DNA of 64,000 nucleotides from Lachnospiraceae bacterium OF09-6 (GTDB taxonomy: Bacteria > Bacillota > Clostridia > Lachnospirales > Lachnospiraceae): positions 124,001-188,000 of the forward strand of contig QUMM01000001.1 of the NCBI GenBank assembly GCA_003435055.1, read 5' to 3'. Every line of letters starts with the position of its first letter. Position 1 is the stretch's first letter. A program made the translations under genes and the position numbers. This document shows positions 1 through 8,887 of this stretch, piece by piece. The notes under the pieces are model-generated. The model worked only from the letters and a program-made list of their open reading frames with translations. It searched no databases and was not told where the DNA came from.

Positions 1-22
1 TTTTTATATATCATTTCACAGC

Positions 23-94
23 GGGAGGGCATTTCTCTTCTTTCCGACACTCCCTTTTCTCGTTCTATAGGTTACTCTTACTATGAGTATAAAG
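23..94. repeat. Left arm of a perfect 72-bp inverted repeat
   Basis: The reverse complement of this stretch recurs base for base at 2406-2477, and the match stops abruptly at both ends. The pair encloses about 2.3 kb holding the lipoprotein gene, the reverse-transcriptase remnant and the broken unknown gene. Long perfect inverted repeats can mediate inversion by homologous recombination or mark the ends of a mobile element. No transposase is present. Confidence 0.95.
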
Positions 95-163
95 TTGATA
101 TGCTCCCTTCCAGGCAGACAAATAAGATAATAAAAATTTGTTTACCTATGAGAGAGCATATTT

Positions 164-226
164 ATGTCTAAAAAGATATCTGTTGAAGTTCAAGAATGCC
201 TGACAGCTTACTCAGTCCATCTATGA
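164..226 (+). pseudogene. Short truncated reading frame beside the left repeat
   Basis: An ATG at 164 opens 20 codons beginning MSKKISVEVQECL before a TGA. The start looks like that of a normal protein, but the frame closes at once inside the 3' end of the opposite-strand lipoprotein gene. The upstream words around TTTACCTATGA resemble those before the unknown gene at 1669. I read it as a leftover gene start; function cannot be assigned. Confidence 0.25.
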
Positions 227-958
227 AATTCCGTGATATGGCGTCTCCAGCGGTATTGTCACATTGATTTCTGAAATTGTCAAAGGCTGGTTTCCCTCCA
301 TGCAGTAATATATATCCAGATTGGAAGGATCTCCAAGTGTCGGATCTATCGCATAGCACTGCAGCGTCCGCTGGATACTTCCAAGGATCGTTGCTGCAAG
401 CTGATATGTATCAAACATATGAAATTCTTCCTTCTGTTGCGCAGGCGGTCCGGTAAAGAGTGAGCACTGACTGGAAAAACAAACGGTCATACCACCTTTT
501 CCACTCGTGATCGCATCCGCAAGCGTCAAATCCCAGCCTGTCAGATCTGCAATTCCCTGAACAAGTGCTTCCGGCGTAATGGCTTCTGTTGTTTCAAAAG
601 GATATTCTTGAAATGAGCCATCGTATCCGATATACAGGGTTGCGGTGGCCGCAGTCGGATGTGTTACGCTTTCTGTTTCCAGAACAGCAACTTCTGTTTG
701 CACCGCCGCCTGTGTCTCCGGCAGTACTGCTTCTGTCTGCACTGCCTCTTGTGTCTCCGGTTGTACCGCTTCTGTCTGCACCAACTTCTGCGTCTCCGGT
801 TGTACTGTCTCTGTTTCTTTCTCTGTCTCTTTCTTTGTTTCGGCTTCATTCGTCGTTTCCACAACCGTCTCCGGCTGTTTTGGCTCTTCTTTTTTACATC
901 CCATGAGCGCTACGCAGGTAGTTGTCGCCAGTACTGCCATCATCCATTTCTTTTTCAT
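221..958 (-). CDS. Secreted lipoprotein with Thr/Glu/Gln repeats and a GerMN-like C-terminal domain
   Basis: The 245-residue product starts after a GGAGGTG ribosome site. It begins with a Lys-rich, hydrophobic leader ending in the lipobox LMGC, so Cys21 should be lipidated and the protein held on the outer face of the membrane. Residues about 30-100 are low complexity, with three near-copies of a 13-residue unit (QPETQ..VQTEAV). The remaining 140 residues form a compact domain with GKGGMTV, GPP and a late CMEG motif, which reminds me of GerMN-type spore-germination and lipoprotein domains; that match is from memory and tentative. The gene lies wholly inside the 72-bp inverted repeats, so its orientation could vary between cells. 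No partner gene suggests a specific role. Confidence 0.7.
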   Translation of the reverse strand: MKKKWMMAVLATTTCVALMGCKKEEPKQPETVVETTNEAETKKETEKETETVQPETQKLVQTEAVQPETQEAVQTEAVLPETQAAVQTEVAVLETESVTHPTAATATLYIGYDGSFQEYPFETTEAITPEALVQGIADLTGWDLTLADAITSGKGGMTVCFSSQCSLFTGPPAQQKEEFHMFDTYQLAATILGSIQRTLQCYAIDPTLGDPSNLDIYYCMEGNQPLTISEINVTIPLETPYHGIS

Positions 959-1085
959 TTGACACCTCCAGTTGATTTCTTATAAAACAAATTAATAAGT
1001 TCTGGGAAGCCGACCGGGCAACTTTTGTTACCCATGACTCTTCCTTTGTATACCTGCAGGTCATCACTCCTGCGGTAACTCTATA
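959..1085 (-). other. Possible structured 5' leader of the lipoprotein gene
   Basis: The stretch upstream of the lipoprotein start is more GC-rich than the AT-rich DNA beyond it and can fold when read on the minus strand. The arms at 1016-1022 and 1027-1033 form a hairpin, a CCTGCAGG-centred stem lies at about 1052-1068, and GTTACC can alternatively pair with GGTAAC of the first hairpin. I compared it with c-di-GMP, ZTP and guanidine riboswitch consensus sequences and found no convincing match. The rest of the gap up to 1330 is AT-rich, with no gene I can support. Confidence 0.25.
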
Positions 1086-1329
1086 AGCATCTTTAGGTGC
1101 TGTATGTATCGGTTTTTGCGAAAATTTTCAGTCTTCGCTCTTCCGTTACATATCAGAAAATAATTTCAGCTCCTGTATTTATTCTGTATTTTCTTATAAT
1201 TTTAACGTATTAATATGAAATATACAAGAATTTGTTGCCGTTAATTGTATAATATAGGTCTGAAAATCATTGTCATTGGGAAAAAGTTTCCCATTCTTCC
1301 GCAACACCATTTCTCTTCTCCTTTTTTCA

Positions 1330-1654
1330 TCCTGCTCAGCAAGTCCGATTCTTGCCAATGTTTTTTTTGAATTCCTTTGATCAGTTTCTGGAACACCACA
1401 GAATCCGTTTTGTTAAATATGCAGACAATATTGTCCTCTTCTGTCGTTCTGTTCAGGAAGCAGAATGGATTCTTCCGATGGCACGGGATTTTCTTACTGA
1501 TCAGTTAAAGCTTTCTCTGAATAATGACAAAATAAAGCAGCGAATGCTTACACAGATGAAAAAAACACTTTCCTTTAACCAGCTTTTCTGGATTGTAGAT
1601 CTCTTACCGGATGGTATCTGCTGCGTTTATCATCCCTGCATATTTCACCCTTAG
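1330..1654 (+). pseudogene. Reverse transcriptase remnant
   Basis: Two overlapping frames join to give SPILANVF, then LNSFDQFLEHHRIRFVKYADN and SVQEAE, the order seen around the catalytic core of group II intron-type reverse transcriptases. The frames switch at a run of eight T at 1361-1368, where seven would keep the family reading frame. The catalytic box reads YADN instead of YADD. The fingers region upstream and the thumb/maturase region downstream are absent, and the frame stops after about 100 codons. It is therefore a dead fragment, probably left by a retroelement, inside the inverted-repeat block. Confidence 0.6.
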
Positions 1655-1668
1655 AAAGGAGTTTACCT

Positions 1669-2371
1669 ATGACAAATAAATACACTTATTGGAGATCCGG
1701 ATCCTATTATGATAATGCTGATTTGCTGTATTCCCAGTATCAGAATCTTGTTCAAAAACCTTTTTATTACTCCGGAAGTGACGAAATTCACATCTCCCAC
1801 TTTCAGAATAATGTTTTTCCAGATGAATCTGCCAGACTTTCTTCTGAAGATCTGATGAAGCATATACAGAAACTTCTGACCCTCGGAATTCTGGAATGCA
1901 ATACCATATATTCTGTCGCCACACAAAACTGCTCTATTCCTGCCAGATACCTGAAGTGTTATCGCATTGCTCTTGGAGGAACCAAATTTGTCCGTGAAAT
2001 ATTTTCGCATAGCAACTTCTTTATACGCAAAAATGTCTTCTAATATCCGATGCAAAATAATTCTTCCTCTACTAATTCGCACAGAAACACATACTTATTT
2101 TTTCAGCATAGTATCTATGTCTCCTGACAACTGTCAGATTTCCAGGATTTTTCATGATTGGTACTATTTTCAGAGGAGATATGAGGATCCCATTACATTT
2201 GTCCTTGTTGCAGATGACTGTTCCAGTCTGCATACTGCCTGGCAATATCTTTTGAAAGAAACGGTTCTTAATCCCAGAATTTCTTTTGACCATATACGTT
2301 TTTCCGTAGTACACAGCTGGTTTCTGCCAAAGCCTGGCATATTGCTTACTAAAGATGATCTTAATTTCTGA
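1669..2371 (+). pseudogene. Unrecognised protein gene with a frameshift, inside the inverted-repeat block
   Basis: A good ribosome site (AAGGAG at about 1655) precedes ATG 1669. The first frame runs 124 codons to a TAA at 2041. The second frame, open from 1967 to 2371, continues directly: KNV then SNIRCKIILPLL. Removing one base near 2030-2037 yields one protein of about 233 residues ending LLTKDDLNF. Residues 25-110 look like an alpha-helical, winged-helix-like region (FPDESARLSSEDL, KLLTLGILE), and the rest is alternating beta/alpha. I do not recognise the family. Its position beside a reverse-transcriptase fragment suggests mobile-element cargo. Confidence 0.45.
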
Positions 2372-2405
2372 AACATGGAATCACATATTCTGCTTTCATA
2401 CTCTG

Positions 2406-2477
2406 CTTTATACTCATAGTAAGAGTAACCTATAGAACGAGAAAAGGGAGTGTCGGAAAGAAGAGAAATGCCCTCCC
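2406..2477. repeat. Right arm of the perfect 72-bp inverted repeat
   Basis: This is the exact reverse complement of 23-94. The flanking bases diverge immediately on both sides (GC against TT outside, a single mismatch inside), which defines sharp boundaries. A strong bidirectional terminator starts six bases outside this arm, which would insulate the M42 peptidase gene from whatever orientation the block has. Confidence 0.95.
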
Positions 2478-2482
2478 TTACA

Positions 2483-2524
2483 CAGCAAAAACAGCCATTG
2501 CTACAGCTCTGGCTGTTTTTGCTG
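2483..2524. terminator. Bidirectional rho-independent terminator
   Basis: Perfect 14-base arms (CAGCAAAAACAGCC at 2483 and its complement ending at 2524) enclose a 14-base loop. Because each arm contains a run of A or T, the hairpin can terminate on either strand. It separates the inverted-repeat block from the M42 peptidase gene. Confidence 0.8.
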
Positions 2525-2591
2525 TACTTGACGTTTCTATTTATTTACGTTACAGTAAAGCAGAAGTTATTTTTACAGGAGATCAATCATT

Positions 2592-3629
2592 ATGAATTTT
2601 TCAAACGCAGAAGAAACAATAAAAGAACTATGTCATAAGCTTTATTCCATTGACAGCCCTACCGGATTTACTGACCGTATTTCTGACTGGCTGATCCAAT
2701 CTACCAGAGAACTTGGCTATGACTCTTATCGCAATCGTCTTGGCAATGTTATCGTTCCGGTTCCTGGAAAAGACCGTGAACACAGTGTAGCCTTAAGTGC
2801 TCATGTAGATACCCTTGGACTGATGGTTCGTTCCATCACCAGCGAAGGATATCTGATGTTTACCACAATTGGCGGTCCCGTGCTTCCTTCTCTTGATGGC
2901 GAATACTGTCGGATCTACACTCGTTCCGGAAAAGTATTTACCGGAACAGTACTGTCTCTTTCACCGGCTGTTCATGTCTTTGATGATGCCAATACCCGTC
3001 CAAGAGATGAAAAAAATATGGCGATACGACTGGATGAAGAAGTGCACTCCAAAGAAGATGTGTTGGCTCTTGGCATCCAGACCGGAGACTTTATCTGTTA
3101 TGATCCGAAAACCATATTTACAGACAGTGGCTTCCTGAAATCGCGCTTTATTGACGATAAGGCCTGTGCCGCTCTGGAACTGACTTTACTTGCCTTGATG
3201 AAAGAGCAGTCTCTGACACCGGCTCATACCACGTATATTTGTTTTTCCACTCATGAAGAAATTGGTTATGGGGGTGCTACTTTACCGTCTGATCTGGATG
3301 AATTATTAGTTGTCGATATGGGATGTGTAGGAGATGACCTGAACTGCACCGAACAGCAGGTCAGCATCTGTGCCAAGGATAATCTCGGACCATATGATTA
3401 TGAAATGACAAGCCGCCTGATCGAACTATCCAATCAGAATAGTATTCCTTATGCTGTAGATATCTATCCACATTATGGTTCCGATGCCGGTCCGATGTGG
3501 CGTTCAGGAAAGGATACCAGAGCAGCACTGATTGGTCCTGGCGTTCATGCTTCTCACGGCATGGAGCGGACACATCTGTCTGGCATGATGGCTACTTTAA
3601 AACTGATGGGCGCATATCTTGAAATTTAA
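2592..3629 (+). CDS. M42 family metallopeptidase (glutamyl aminopeptidase-like)
   Basis: A 345-residue cytoplasmic zinc or cobalt aminopeptidase of the FrvX/PepA-M42 type, which trims peptides from the N terminus as a large oligomer. The dinuclear metal and catalytic residues are visible: the His/Asp of SAHVDTLG, the bridging Asp of SRFIDDKAC, the Glu pair of STHEEIGYGGA, the Asp of VVDMG and the His of HASHGMER near the C terminus. Start ATG 2592 follows AGGAG nine bases upstream, and the length is normal for the family. It stands alone, converging on the opp operon through a shared terminator. A role in using peptides imported by Opp is plausible but is only an inference from proximity. Confidence 0.92.
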   Translation: MNFSNAEETIKELCHKLYSIDSPTGFTDRISDWLIQSTRELGYDSYRNRLGNVIVPVPGKDREHSVALSAHVDTLGLMVRSITSEGYLMFTTIGGPVLPSLDGEYCRIYTRSGKVFTGTVLSLSPAVHVFDDANTRPRDEKNMAIRLDEEVHSKEDVLALGIQTGDFICYDPKTIFTDSGFLKSRFIDDKACAALELTLLALMKEQSLTPAHTTYICFSTHEEIGYGGATLPSDLDELLVVDMGCVGDDLNCTEQQVSICAKDNLGPYDYEMTSRLIELSNQNSIPYAVDIYPHYGSDAGPMWRSGKDTRAALIGPGVHASHGMERTHLSGMMATLKLMGAYLEI

Positions 3630-3643
3630 TCTTTGTCTACTAA

Positions 3644-3683
3644 AAAAGTCCGGATGAACTTTTATCTGTTCATCCGGACTTTT
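3644..3683. terminator. Bidirectional terminator between the M42 gene and oppA
   Basis: Perfect 16-base arms (AAAAGTCCGGATGAAC and its complement) around an eight-base loop, with A/T runs on both sides, lie between the convergent genes ending at 3629 and 3711. It should stop transcription from both directions. Confidence 0.92.
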
Positions 3684-3710
3684 ATTAATTATTATCACTT
3701 CTTAATCTGT

Positions 3711-5381
3711 TTATTCAGCAGATGTGTGTCCAAAGAAGAAGTATCCGAGTGTTGTGTAGTGCAGGCCTTTGATGCCTTCGCTCAGCATGTATTTCTGTGT
3801 GTAGAAGTACAGTGGGCAAACACCATAATCCTGTCCGATTACCAGATCTTCTGCTTCGTGCATGAGTTTCATACGTTCGCTCTGATCCATTGTTCCTCTG
3901 ATCTGATCAAGCAGTGCATCGTAATCAGCGTTGCTGTATTTCGCATCGTTGTTTCCGCCGCCTGTTTCCCACATATCGATGAAGGTCATAGGATCATTGT
4001 AGTCAGCGATCCAGCCGTGACGTGCGATAGAGTACTCACCTTTCTTACGGCTGTCAATGAAGGATACCCATTCCTGGTTGTTCAGAGTAACAGTTACACC
4101 AAGTACATCTTCCCACATAAACTGCAGAGCTTCTGCAACTGCTTTGTGAGCTTCACTTGTATTATACAGGTATTCTACTACAGGGAAGCCTTCTCCATCC
4201 GGATATCCAGCTTCTGCAAGGAGTTCTTTTGCTTTTTCACAGTTTGCTTCGTAATCAGCATCTGTTGGTGCATAGTAATCTCCGCCAACTGTACGGAAGT
4301 CATCGCCTGTTGCGCCATCTGCGTCGTATACACCGTAAGGTACGAATCCACCAGCTTCTACCTGACCCTGCTGTGTAACTTTTTCTACAATGTAAGTACG
4401 GTCAATTGCCAGTGTAAATGCTTCTCTTACAAGTGGATTGTCAAATGGTTCCTGTTCGTTATTGAAGCATACGAAGTATGTTCCAATGTAATCCAGAATC
4501 TTCAGATCGCCAGAAGCTACCAGACTTGTGATTTCTGCCTGTGGAACGTCCTCGATGAAATTCAGTTCTCCTGAATTAAATCCAGACAGCATAGCGTTCT
4601 GATCATCCATCAGTTTGAATGTAATGGTATCAGGCCCAAGTTCCTCTGCTCCATAGTATTCATCGTTCTTTGCTACTACGATTTCAGAGTTATGTGTCCA
4701 ATCTGTCATCTTGTAAGGACCATTAGAAACATAAGTATCTACATCATATGTCCACTGATCTCCGTTTGCTTCGATGATGTCTTCACGAACAGGCATCAGT
4801 GCTGGGAATGCACAAAGTTCTTCGAAGTATGCCAGATCTGTTGAAAGGGTTACTTTAAATGTCTTATCATCTACTGCTTCTACGCCCAGTTCAGATGGAT
4901 CTTTCTTGCCATCGATAATATCCTGAGCATTTACAACATTTGCAATCATGTAGCTGTAGTCTGCAGCTGTGTTAGGATCTACCAGTCTTCTCCATGCATA
5001 TGCAAAATCATTTGCTGTTACAGGTACACCGTCGGACCATTTGATACCATCACGAAGATGGAATGTATAGCTTACAGTACCGTCTTCATTTTCTTCTCTT
5101 TCATAGCTTTCTGCCTGTCCATAGGTAAGTGTGGATGAATCACAGGTTCCATCAGATCCCACCTGTTCTTCTCCTGAATCTTCCCATGTCATCAGACCTT
5201 CGAAAAGATGCAGCATCATGGTACCACCATCCAGTGTGGTGTTCTTCTGTGGATCCATGGTCTGAGGTTCGGAAGCAAGGTTTACTGTAAGATTGAAATC
5301 ATCAGCGCTTGCTGCGAAACCGAACATGGAAGTTGCGATTGCTGTTGTAGCGATAAAAGGCAACAGTTTTCTCATTTTCAT
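3711..5381 (-). CDS. oppA: Oligopeptide ABC transporter substrate-binding protein
   Basis: A 556-residue extracytoplasmic solute-binding protein (SBP family 5) that captures peptides for the OppBCDF permease. The start at 5381 is preceded by GGAGG eight bases upstream; an in-frame ATG at 5396 contains that site and is less likely. The leader (MKMRKLLPF..., cleavage near AASA/DD) is a classical signal peptide without a lipobox cysteine. That is odd for a Gram-positive binding protein, which usually needs a lipid anchor. Family marks include NLASEPQTMDPQ, YTFHLRDGIKWSDG and the FAYAW helix. It is the last gene of oppB-C-D-F-A, an order compatible with extra transcripts for the binding protein. 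Confidence 0.93.
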   Translation of the reverse strand: MKMRKLLPFIATTAIATSMFGFAASADDFNLTVNLASEPQTMDPQKNTTLDGGTMMLHLFEGLMTWEDSGEEQVGSDGTCDSSTLTYGQAESYEREENEDGTVSYTFHLRDGIKWSDGVPVTANDFAYAWRRLVDPNTAADYSYMIANVVNAQDIIDGKKDPSELGVEAVDDKTFKVTLSTDLAYFEELCAFPALMPVREDIIEANGDQWTYDVDTYVSNGPYKMTDWTHNSEIVVAKNDEYYGAEELGPDTITFKLMDDQNAMLSGFNSGELNFIEDVPQAEITSLVASGDLKILDYIGTYFVCFNNEQEPFDNPLVREAFTLAIDRTYIVEKVTQQGQVEAGGFVPYGVYDADGATGDDFRTVGGDYYAPTDADYEANCEKAKELLAEAGYPDGEGFPVVEYLYNTSEAHKAVAEALQFMWEDVLGVTVTLNNQEWVSFIDSRKKGEYSIARHGWIADYNDPMTFIDMWETGGGNNDAKYSNADYDALLDQIRGTMDQSERMKLMHEAEDLVIGQDYGVCPLYFYTQKYMLSEGIKGLHYTTLGYFFFGHTSAE

Positions 5382-5445
5382 AGTCTCTTCCTCCATTTTC
5401 CTTATGAAATATGATATATGATTGATAAACAGCTTCTTCGCTGTA

Positions 5446-6480
5446 TTATCCAAGCATGTGGCATGCTGCCCAGTGTTCTGGTGCATGCTCTTTAAATTCC
5501 GGTACCTCTTTACGGCATTTATCTGTCGCATAAGGACATCTGGTATGGAACTTACATCCTGTCGGAGGATTCATTGGTGAAGGAATATCTCCTTCCAGAA
5601 TAATACGCTGTCTCGTTCTGCTCAGCTCCGGATCAGGAACCGGTACTGCAGACAGAAGAGTCTTGGTATATGGATGAATCGGATTGCGGTTCAGCTCATA
5701 GCTTTCAGCAAGTTCCATCATATTTCCCAGATACATAACACCAATACGATTGGAGATATGACGTACTACGGAGAGGTCATGGGCAATAAACAGATAGGTC
5801 AGTCCCATCTCTTCCTGCATATCTTCCAGCATGTTTACTACCTGTGACTGAATCGACACATCCAACGCGGAAATCGGTTCGTCACAGACGATAAATTCCG
5901 GATTCACAGCCAGAGCTCTTGCTATACCTACTCGCTGCTGCTGACCACCGGAAAACTCATGAGGGTAGCGATTGGCATGCTCTGTATTTAATCCAACCTT
6001 TCCCAGAAGCTCTTTGATTCGGTCATTACGATCATTCTTGGATGAATATAATTTATGAATGTCAAGTGCTTCTCCGATGATTTCTCCGACTGTCATTCGT
6101 GGATCCAGACTGGCGGAAGGATCCTGGAAGATGATCTGCATCTTGCGACGATATGGAAGCATATTCACCTGCTTTGGCTTTGGCACTTTGATCTGCTTCA
6201 AGGTACCGTCTGCTTCTGTCACCCACGGATTTTCTCCTTCAAAAATAGTCTCTCCGTCATATACAATCTTTCCGGCAGTCGGATCATGAAGCTGAAGGAT
6301 GGTACGTCCCAGTGTAGTCTTTCCACAGCCTGATTCTCCAACCAGTCCGAGGGTTTCTCCTCTGCGGATAAACAGAGAAATATCTTCTACAGCACGTACT
6401 CCCGGTCCTTTTAATCCTTTTACCGGAAAATATTTCTTTAAATGATCAACGGAAACGAGGATATCGTTCTGATTACTCAT
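5446..6480 (-). CDS. oppF: Oligopeptide ABC transporter ATP-binding protein OppF
   Basis: A 344-residue cytoplasmic ATPase of the Opp permease. The Walker [10 protein letters not shown], signature SGGQQQR and Walker B IVCDEP are complete. The C-terminal oligopeptide-permease extension has the Cys pattern [15 protein letters not shown], seen in OppD/DppD-type subunits. ATG 6480 overlaps the end of oppD by eight bases and has GGAGGGAAAGG upstream; an upstream in-frame ATG at 6525 lies inside oppD and is unlikely. It forms a heterodimer with OppD to drive transport. Confidence 0.94.
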   Translation of the reverse strand: MSNQNDILVSVDHLKKYFPVKGLKGPGVRAVEDISLFIRRGETLGLVGESGCGKTTLGRTILQLHDPTAGKIVYDGETIFEGENPWVTEADGTLKQIKVPKPKQVNMLPYRRKMQIIFQDPSASLDPRMTVGEIIGEALDIHKLYSSKNDRNDRIKELLGKVGLNTEHANRYPHEFSGGQQQRVGIARALAVNPEFIVCDEPISALDVSIQSQVVNMLEDMQEEMGLTYLFIAHDLSVVRHISNRIGVMYLGNMMELAESYELNRNPIHPYTKTLLSAVPVPDPELSRTRQRIILEGDIPSPMNPPTGCKFHTRCPYATDKCRKEVPEFKEHAPEHWAACHMLG

Positions 6481-7513
6481 TTTCCTTTCCCTCCGTTCCT
6501 TCTTTTTTCTGTGCCTCAATGGCATCCTGTACTCTCAGCCAGCATGCTGCACGATGATTGTCTCCTAACTCCACATATGGAGGCATTTTCTGAAGACAAA
6601 CTTTCATGGCATGTTCACAACGAGGAGCGAACGGACATCCCTCAGGCGGATTCAACATATCGACCGGTGTTCCTTCGATCGGAATCAGCCGTTCATAGCT
6701 TTCTGCATCTACACGAGGCATGGAACGAAGAAGTCCCATGGTATATGGGTGACCTGGTTCATAGAAAATATCATCCACCGGTCCCTGTTCTACCATTTTA
6801 CCTGCATACATAACAGATACTTTGTCGCAGACTTCTGCTACTACACCAAGATTATGGGTAATGAAAATGATACCCATATGATTCTTTTTCTGAAGTTCCT
6901 TCATCAACTCCAGAATCTGTGCCTGGATCGTTACATCCAATGCAGTAGTCGGTTCATCTGCAATCAGCAGTTTGGGATGGCAGATCAGTCCCATGGCGAT
7001 CATGACACGCTGTCTCATACCACCGGAAAGTTCATGCGGATACTGCTTCATACGTTTTTCCACATTGTTGATACCGACCTGCTCCAGCATCTCCATAGCA
7101 CGCTTGTCTGCATCTTCTTTGGAAATTCCTTTATCATGCGCACGAAGTGCTTCTGTCAGCTGATTTCCAATGGTATATACCGGATTCAGACAAGTCATCG
7201 GATTCTGGAAAATCATGGCAACCTGACTTCCTCGATATTCAATCATCTCTGCCGGTGTCTTAGCCAGCATATCTTCTCCCTCCAGAGTAATGGAGCCTTC
7301 CATTACTTTACCAGGAGACTGCAGGAGTCCGATAATGGAATATGCCTCTACAGACTTTCCTGATCCTGACTCTCCTACAATACCCATTACTTCATCATAA
7401 TCTACATCATAGCTGATACCGTTAACAGCTTTTACTTCTCCTGCCGGGGTAAAGAAAGAGACATGCAGATTATTTACTTCTAATAATTTTTGTTTCTTAT
7501 TATCTTCGCTCAT
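6473..7513 (-). CDS. oppD: Oligopeptide ABC transporter ATP-binding protein OppD
   Basis: A 346-residue ATPase subunit with Walker A GESGSGKSV, signature LSGGMRQR, Walker B LLIADEPT and the switch His in FITHN. The C-terminal extension again shows the FAPRCEHAMKVC cysteine pattern. The start at 7513 has GGAG seven bases upstream, and the gene begins 14 bases after oppC. Its 3' end codes for KENE and overlaps the oppF start, indicating translational coupling. Confidence 0.94.
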   Translation of the reverse strand: MSEDNKKQKLLEVNNLHVSFFTPAGEVKAVNGISYDVDYDEVMGIVGESGSGKSVEAYSIIGLLQSPGKVMEGSITLEGEDMLAKTPAEMIEYRGSQVAMIFQNPMTCLNPVYTIGNQLTEALRAHDKGISKEDADKRAMEMLEQVGINNVEKRMKQYPHELSGGMRQRVMIAMGLICHPKLLIADEPTTALDVTIQAQILELMKELQKKNHMGIIFITHNLGVVAEVCDKVSVMYAGKMVEQGPVDDIFYEPGHPYTMGLLRSMPRVDAESYERLIPIEGTPVDMLNPPEGCPFAPRCEHAMKVCLQKMPPYVELGDNHRAACWLRVQDAIEAQKKEGTEGKENE

Positions 7514-7526
7514 AATGTCTCCTTTC

Positions 7527-8885
7527 TTATTTCTTTAATCTCGGATCCAGTGCATCACGAAGTCCATCACCAAACAGGTTCAGTGAAAGAATCATCAGAC
7601 TCAGGATAACTGCCGGAATAAACAGTCTGTATGGAAATGTATTCAGACCATTTAATGCTTCTGAACACATAGAGCCCAGACTGGTCAGCGGTGCAGATAC
7701 ACCAACACCAACGAAAGAAAGGAATGACTCCAGGAAAATAGCAGACGGAATCTGAAGGAATGTGGTCGTAACAATCTGACCGATACAGTTTGGAAGCAAA
7801 TGACGTCTGATAATTCTTCCTCCCTTTGCTCCAAGTGCTCTGGCAGCTGTCACATATTCCTGCTGCTTTAACTGCAGAATCTGTCCACGGATAATACGGC
7901 TCATGGTTACCCAGTACAACAGACCGAATGCAATAAACATGGAAATCAGGTTCGGTCCTAAGATCGTAACCAGTTTCTGTAAGATACCATTACCGGAGTT
8001 CTGAAACTGTTCCAGTGCCGGTTTCAATGTAGCAGATAAAAGCAGGATAATCAGCATCTCCGGAATGGAATAAATCATTTCAACGATACGCTGCATAACA
8101 GCATCCACTGCACCACCACAGTATCCGGATATGGATCCATATATAGCACCGATAATTAATACCAGAAGTGCTGCACAAATACCAACGGTAATGGAAACAC
8201 GGGTACCTACCATAACTCGTACCATGATATCACGTCCCTGATCGTCAGTTCCGAACACATGTGGAAATACTTTTTCTCCGGATGCTTTACGCTCCAGTTC
8301 TTTTTCTGAATAGCCAAATGGTTTTTTCTTTAAACCAAGCTCTTTTGCTGCCTGACTCTCGGTAATTGTCTCTTCAGATGTTTCTGCTGAGTTCTCTGCA
8401 TTCACCGATGCCTGAGCGCGAATCTTTGCTTCTTCAATTCTGGAAAGCTTTTTACCATTTGCTTCCGTTTCTGCTCTGGCCTGTTCTACTGCTTCATCCG
8501 GAGAAAGCACACCGGTACCGGTATGTTCTTCGATATACGCATGAATAGCCTGTATATCTTCATACGTATAATGAGAAAGTCCCAATGCTTCAGAACCACG
8601 AATCTGCTGCTTATAAGTATATGGAACTACCATCGGTCCTACAAATGCAAATACTGTCAGAATAATGATGATCGCCAGTGCAACCATGGCAACGGTATTC
8701 TTGCGAAGTCGTCTCCATGCATCTTTCCAGTAAGATACACTCTTACGATCCTGAATAAAATTCTCTTTTTCTTCGGAAGATGCCGGTTCAAATGCATTCT
8801 CCGGCAGTTCCGCATTCCACTTCATAATGTCATCTACGTTCGGCTGAAGTGAACCAAACTTTTTATATTTCTTATTCTCTGCCAT
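7527..8885 (-). CDS. oppC: Oligopeptide ABC transporter permease OppC with an extra ~110-residue extracytoplasmic insert
   Basis: A 452-residue inner permease subunit; most OppC proteins have about 300-340 residues. The N terminus (to residue 60) is cytoplasmic and followed by TM1 (about 65-88). The excess sits after TM1: residues about 95-205 form a charged, Ala/Glu-rich, probably helical segment (YTYEDIQAIHAYIEE, EEAKIRAQASVNAENS) before the usual FGTDDQGRDIMVRV motif. The remaining helices and the coupling motif EYVTAARALGAKGGRII are normal. An external loop of this size could touch the binding protein, but I see no named domain in it. It is cotranscribed with oppB (two-base gap). Confidence 0.92.
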   Translation of the reverse strand: MAENKKYKKFGSLQPNVDDIMKWNAELPENAFEPASSEEKENFIQDRKSVSYWKDAWRRLRKNTVAMVALAIIIILTVFAFVGPMVVPYTYKQQIRGSEALGLSHYTYEDIQAIHAYIEEHTGTGVLSPDEAVEQARAETEANGKKLSRIEEAKIRAQASVNAENSAETSEETITESQAAKELGLKKKPFGYSEKELERKASGEKVFPHVFGTDDQGRDIMVRVMVGTRVSITVGICAALLVLIIGAIYGSISGYCGGAVDAVMQRIVEMIYSIPEMLIILLLSATLKPALEQFQNSGNGILQKLVTILGPNLISMFIAFGLLYWVTMSRIIRGQILQLKQQEYVTAARALGAKGGRIIRRHLLPNCIGQIVTTTFLQIPSAIFLESFLSFVGVGVSAPLTSLGSMCSEALNGLNTFPYRLFIPAVILSLMILSLNLFGDGLRDALDPRLKK

Positions 8886-8887
8886 CT

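Noticed and set aside
589..985. Three overlapping plus-strand frames of about 105 codons in the lipoprotein region
   Set aside because: They arise from the low-complexity Thr/Glu/Gln repeats on the other strand; the Leu/Ser- and Cys/Val-rich products are artefacts.
959..1085. c-di-GMP, ZTP or guanidine riboswitch
   Set aside because: Some GGGCAA and GGTAAC words resemble pieces of these, but the conserved cores and their order are missing.
1330..1654. Diversity-generating retroelement or retron
   Set aside because: Only a fragment of a reverse transcriptase with YADN and a frame break is present. No template/variable repeat pair or msr/msd-like structure was found.
3633..4574. Long plus-strand reading frame of about 313 codons
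   Set aside because: It is antisense to oppA, Cys/Phe/Val rich with no domain, and lacks a ribosome site; it is a shadow of the real gene.
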